From CAXMST01 sp963712765 (GTDB lineage Bacteria; Actinomycetota; Thermoleophilia; Solirubrobacterales; 70-9), in contig CAVQIX010000001.1 in NCBI GenBank assembly GCA_963712765.1, forward strand, positions 62,001-126,000: a stretch of DNA of 64,000 nucleotides, read 5' to 3'. The notes beneath the pieces were generated by a model, which was given only the letters and a program-made list of their open reading frames with translations, searched no databases and was not told where the DNA came from. The position numbers and the translations under genes were made by a program. Each line of letters begins with the position of its first letter. Positions within the stretch are counted from its first letter, which is position 1. This document shows positions 62,635 through 64,000 of the stretch, piece after piece.

Positions 62635-63849
62635 CTAGGCCATCGCCTGTTTGAGGTTCTCGTTGATCGAGGCGAGGAACTCCTGGGTGGTCTCGTAAGG
62701 CTGGTCCTCCCCGATCAGGAGCGCCAGGTCCTTGGTCATCGACCCGCCCTCGACGGTCTCGATGCAGACGCGCTCCAAGGCCTGGGCGAAATCGCTCACC
62801 TCGGGTGTCTCATCCATCCGGCCGCGGTGTGAGAGGCCGCGGGTCCAGGCGAAGATCGAGGCGATCGGGTTGGTCGAGGTCTCCTCGCCGGCCTCGTGGC
62901 GCCGGAAGTGGCGGGTCACCGTGCCATGTGCGGCCTCGGCCTCGACGGTCTTGCCGTCGGGCGTCATCAGCACGCTCGTCATCAGCCCCAGCGAGCCGAA
63001 GCCCTGAGCGACGGTGTCGGACTGGACGTCGCCGTCGTAGTTCTTGCAGGCCCAGACGTAGCCGCCCTCCCACTTCATTGCCGCGGCGACCATGTCGTCG
63101 ATCAGGCGATGTTCGTAGGTCAGGCCCTCCTGCTCGAACTGATCCTTGAACTCCGCCTCGAAGACCTCCTCGAAGAGGTCCTTGAAGCGCCCGTCGTACT
63201 TCTTCATGATCGTGTTCTTGGTCGACATGTAGACCGGATACCCGCGCTCGAGCCCGTACCGCATCGACGCCCGGGCGAAGTCCCGGATCGAGTCGTCGTG
63301 GTTGTACATCGCCATCGCAACGCCGGAGCCGGGGAACTCGTGAACCTCGAGTTCGATCGGGTCCGAGCCGTCCTTCGGCGTGTAGGTCAGCGTCAGAGTC
63401 CCCTCGCCCGGGACGAGCAGGTCGGTCGCGCGGTACTGGTCGCCGAACGCGTGGCGGCCGATGATGATCGGCTTCGTCCAGCCTGGGACCAGGCGCGGCA
63501 CGTTCGAGATCACGATCGGCTCGCGGAAGATGACCCCGCCGAGGATGTTGCGGATCGTCCCGTTGGGGGAGCGGTACATCTCGGTCAGATCGAATTCCTC
63601 CACCCGGCCCTCGTCGGGCGTGATGGTCGCGCACTTGACGCCGACCCCGTGCTCCTGAATCGCGTGCGCGGCATCGACGGTGATCTGGTCCCTGGTCTCC
63701 TCGCGCTTGTGGATCCCGAGGTCGTAGTAGACGAGCTCGACGTCGAGGTAGGGGAGGATGAGCTGACCCTTGATGAAGTCCCAGATGACGCGGGTCATCT
63801 CGTCGCCGTCGAGCTCGACGATCGGGTTCGTGACCTTGACCTTCGCCAT
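62635..63849 (-). CDS. icd: isocitrate dehydrogenase (NADP-dependent, dimeric type)
   Basis: The 404-residue enzyme matches the type II dimeric NADP-IDH that resembles eukaryotic IDH1. Motifs are ELDGDEMTRVIW, RSPNGTIRNILGG, STKNTIMKKYDGRFKDLF, DDMVAAAMKWEGGYVWACKNYDGD and AAHGTVTRHF. It oxidises isocitrate to 2-oxoglutarate with NADP. Start is ATG 63849. mdh follows on the same strand. It is divergent from the partial AidB-like gene. Confidence 0.97.
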   Translation of the reverse strand: MAKVKVTNPIVELDGDEMTRVIWDFIKGQLILPYLDVELVYYDLGIHKREETRDQITVDAAHAIQEHGVGVKCATITPDEGRVEEFDLTEMYRSPNGTIRNILGGVIFREPIVISNVPRLVPGWTKPIIIGRHAFGDQYRATDLLVPGEGTLTLTYTPKDGSDPIELEVHEFPGSGVAMAMYNHDDSIRDFARASMRYGLERGYPVYMSTKNTIMKKYDGRFKDLFEEVFEAEFKDQFEQEGLTYEHRLIDDMVAAAMKWEGGYVWACKNYDGDVQSDTVAQGFGSLGLMTSVLMTPDGKTVEAEAAHGTVTRHFRRHEAGEETSTNPIASIFAWTRGLSHRGRMDETPEVSDFAQALERVCIETVEGGSMTKDLALLIGEDQPYETTQEFLASINENLKQAMA

Positions 63850-63928
63850 CTGAATCTCGCTCCTCAGGGATCTCGTGTGCCGGGGCGGTGGAGGCTATCG
63901 CGGCCCCGCCGCATGAGAAGATGCGGGC

Positions 63929-64000
63929 ATGGCGACGATCGAGGAGACCACGGACCAGACCCACGAAGTGATCAACCAGGCCGAGCCGCTGGAGGACTAC
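63929..64000 (+). CDS. N-terminus of an AidB-like acyl-CoA dehydrogenase (cut by window end)
   Basis: Only 24 codons are visible, starting at ATG 63929. The peptide MATIEETTDQTHEVINQAEP, followed by LEDY, matches the N-terminal signature of the AidB branch of acyl-CoA dehydrogenases (TH-x-V-x-NQ-x-x-PL). That branch includes the alkylation-response flavoprotein. GAAGAT ends 6 bases before the ATG as a possible -10. The call rests on a short motif and recall of the family. Confidence 0.45.
   Translation, partial: MATIEETTDQTHEVINQAEPLEDY

Overview
This is a high-GC bacterial chromosome segment, almost certainly from an actinobacterium and plausibly from the Thermoleophilia/Solirubrobacterales. 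That placement is my inference from the GC bias, an mce gene array, a PucR-type regulator, a UvrD2-like helicase with an HRDC domain, and gene order. I see no insertion sequence, phage region or CRISPR array. Genes are densely packed, with many 1-4 base stop/start overlaps. Several plus-strand genes lie about 7 bases behind a -10-like hexamer, which suggests leaderless mRNAs.

Layout. (1) 1-37 kb, mostly minus strand, is an expanded version of a conserved actinobacterial housekeeping block. Read in the direction of transcription it contains rsmI after a ROK kinase, a UvrD/HRDC helicase, metG, tatD, rsmA, ispE, a DedA-PAP2 fusion, a PucR regulator, glmU, prs, a DHA2 drug-type exporter, GDPD, rplY, pth, a crotonase, a TPR-cyclase, mfd, a PpiC chaperone, mazG, eno, divIC and three tandem sulfotransferases. 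A plus-strand potassium uptake set (trkA-trkH-trkH) and tRNA-Gln(TTG) are inserted in it. (2) 36.5-40 kb holds an LCP cell-wall ligase, an FmdB zinc-ribbon protein, a small ORF and glyS. (3) 40-45 kb is an accessory plus-strand region: an AbiEi-like/DUF559 protein, a hotdog thioesterase, a zinc alcohol dehydrogenase, an R2lox-like di-metal oxidase fused to an SCP2 lipid-binding domain, and a haloalkane-dehalogenase-like hydrolase. (4) 45-55.6 kb holds an unknown secreted protein and a six-gene mce operon behind a TetR regulator. (5) 55.6-64 kb carries a membrane protein, hsp20-lon, an MBL-fold hydrolase, a Cys-rich small protein, a fatty-acid-hydroxylase family protein, an AT-hook/winged-helix protein, mdh, icd and the start of an AidB-like acyl-CoA dehydrogenase.

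How they work together. The first block serves translation (pth, rplY, metG, glyS, rsmA, rsmI, tRNA), repair and transcription coupling (mfd, mazG, helicase), envelope precursors (glmU, ispE, LCP) and central metabolism (eno, prs, mdh, icd). The most unusual parts are the oxidase-SCP2 fusion with a CRP-like site upstream of it, the mce array lacking its usual YrbE permease genes, rsmA without an in-frame canonical start codon, and an AT-rich palindrome in front of the AT-hook/winged-helix gene.
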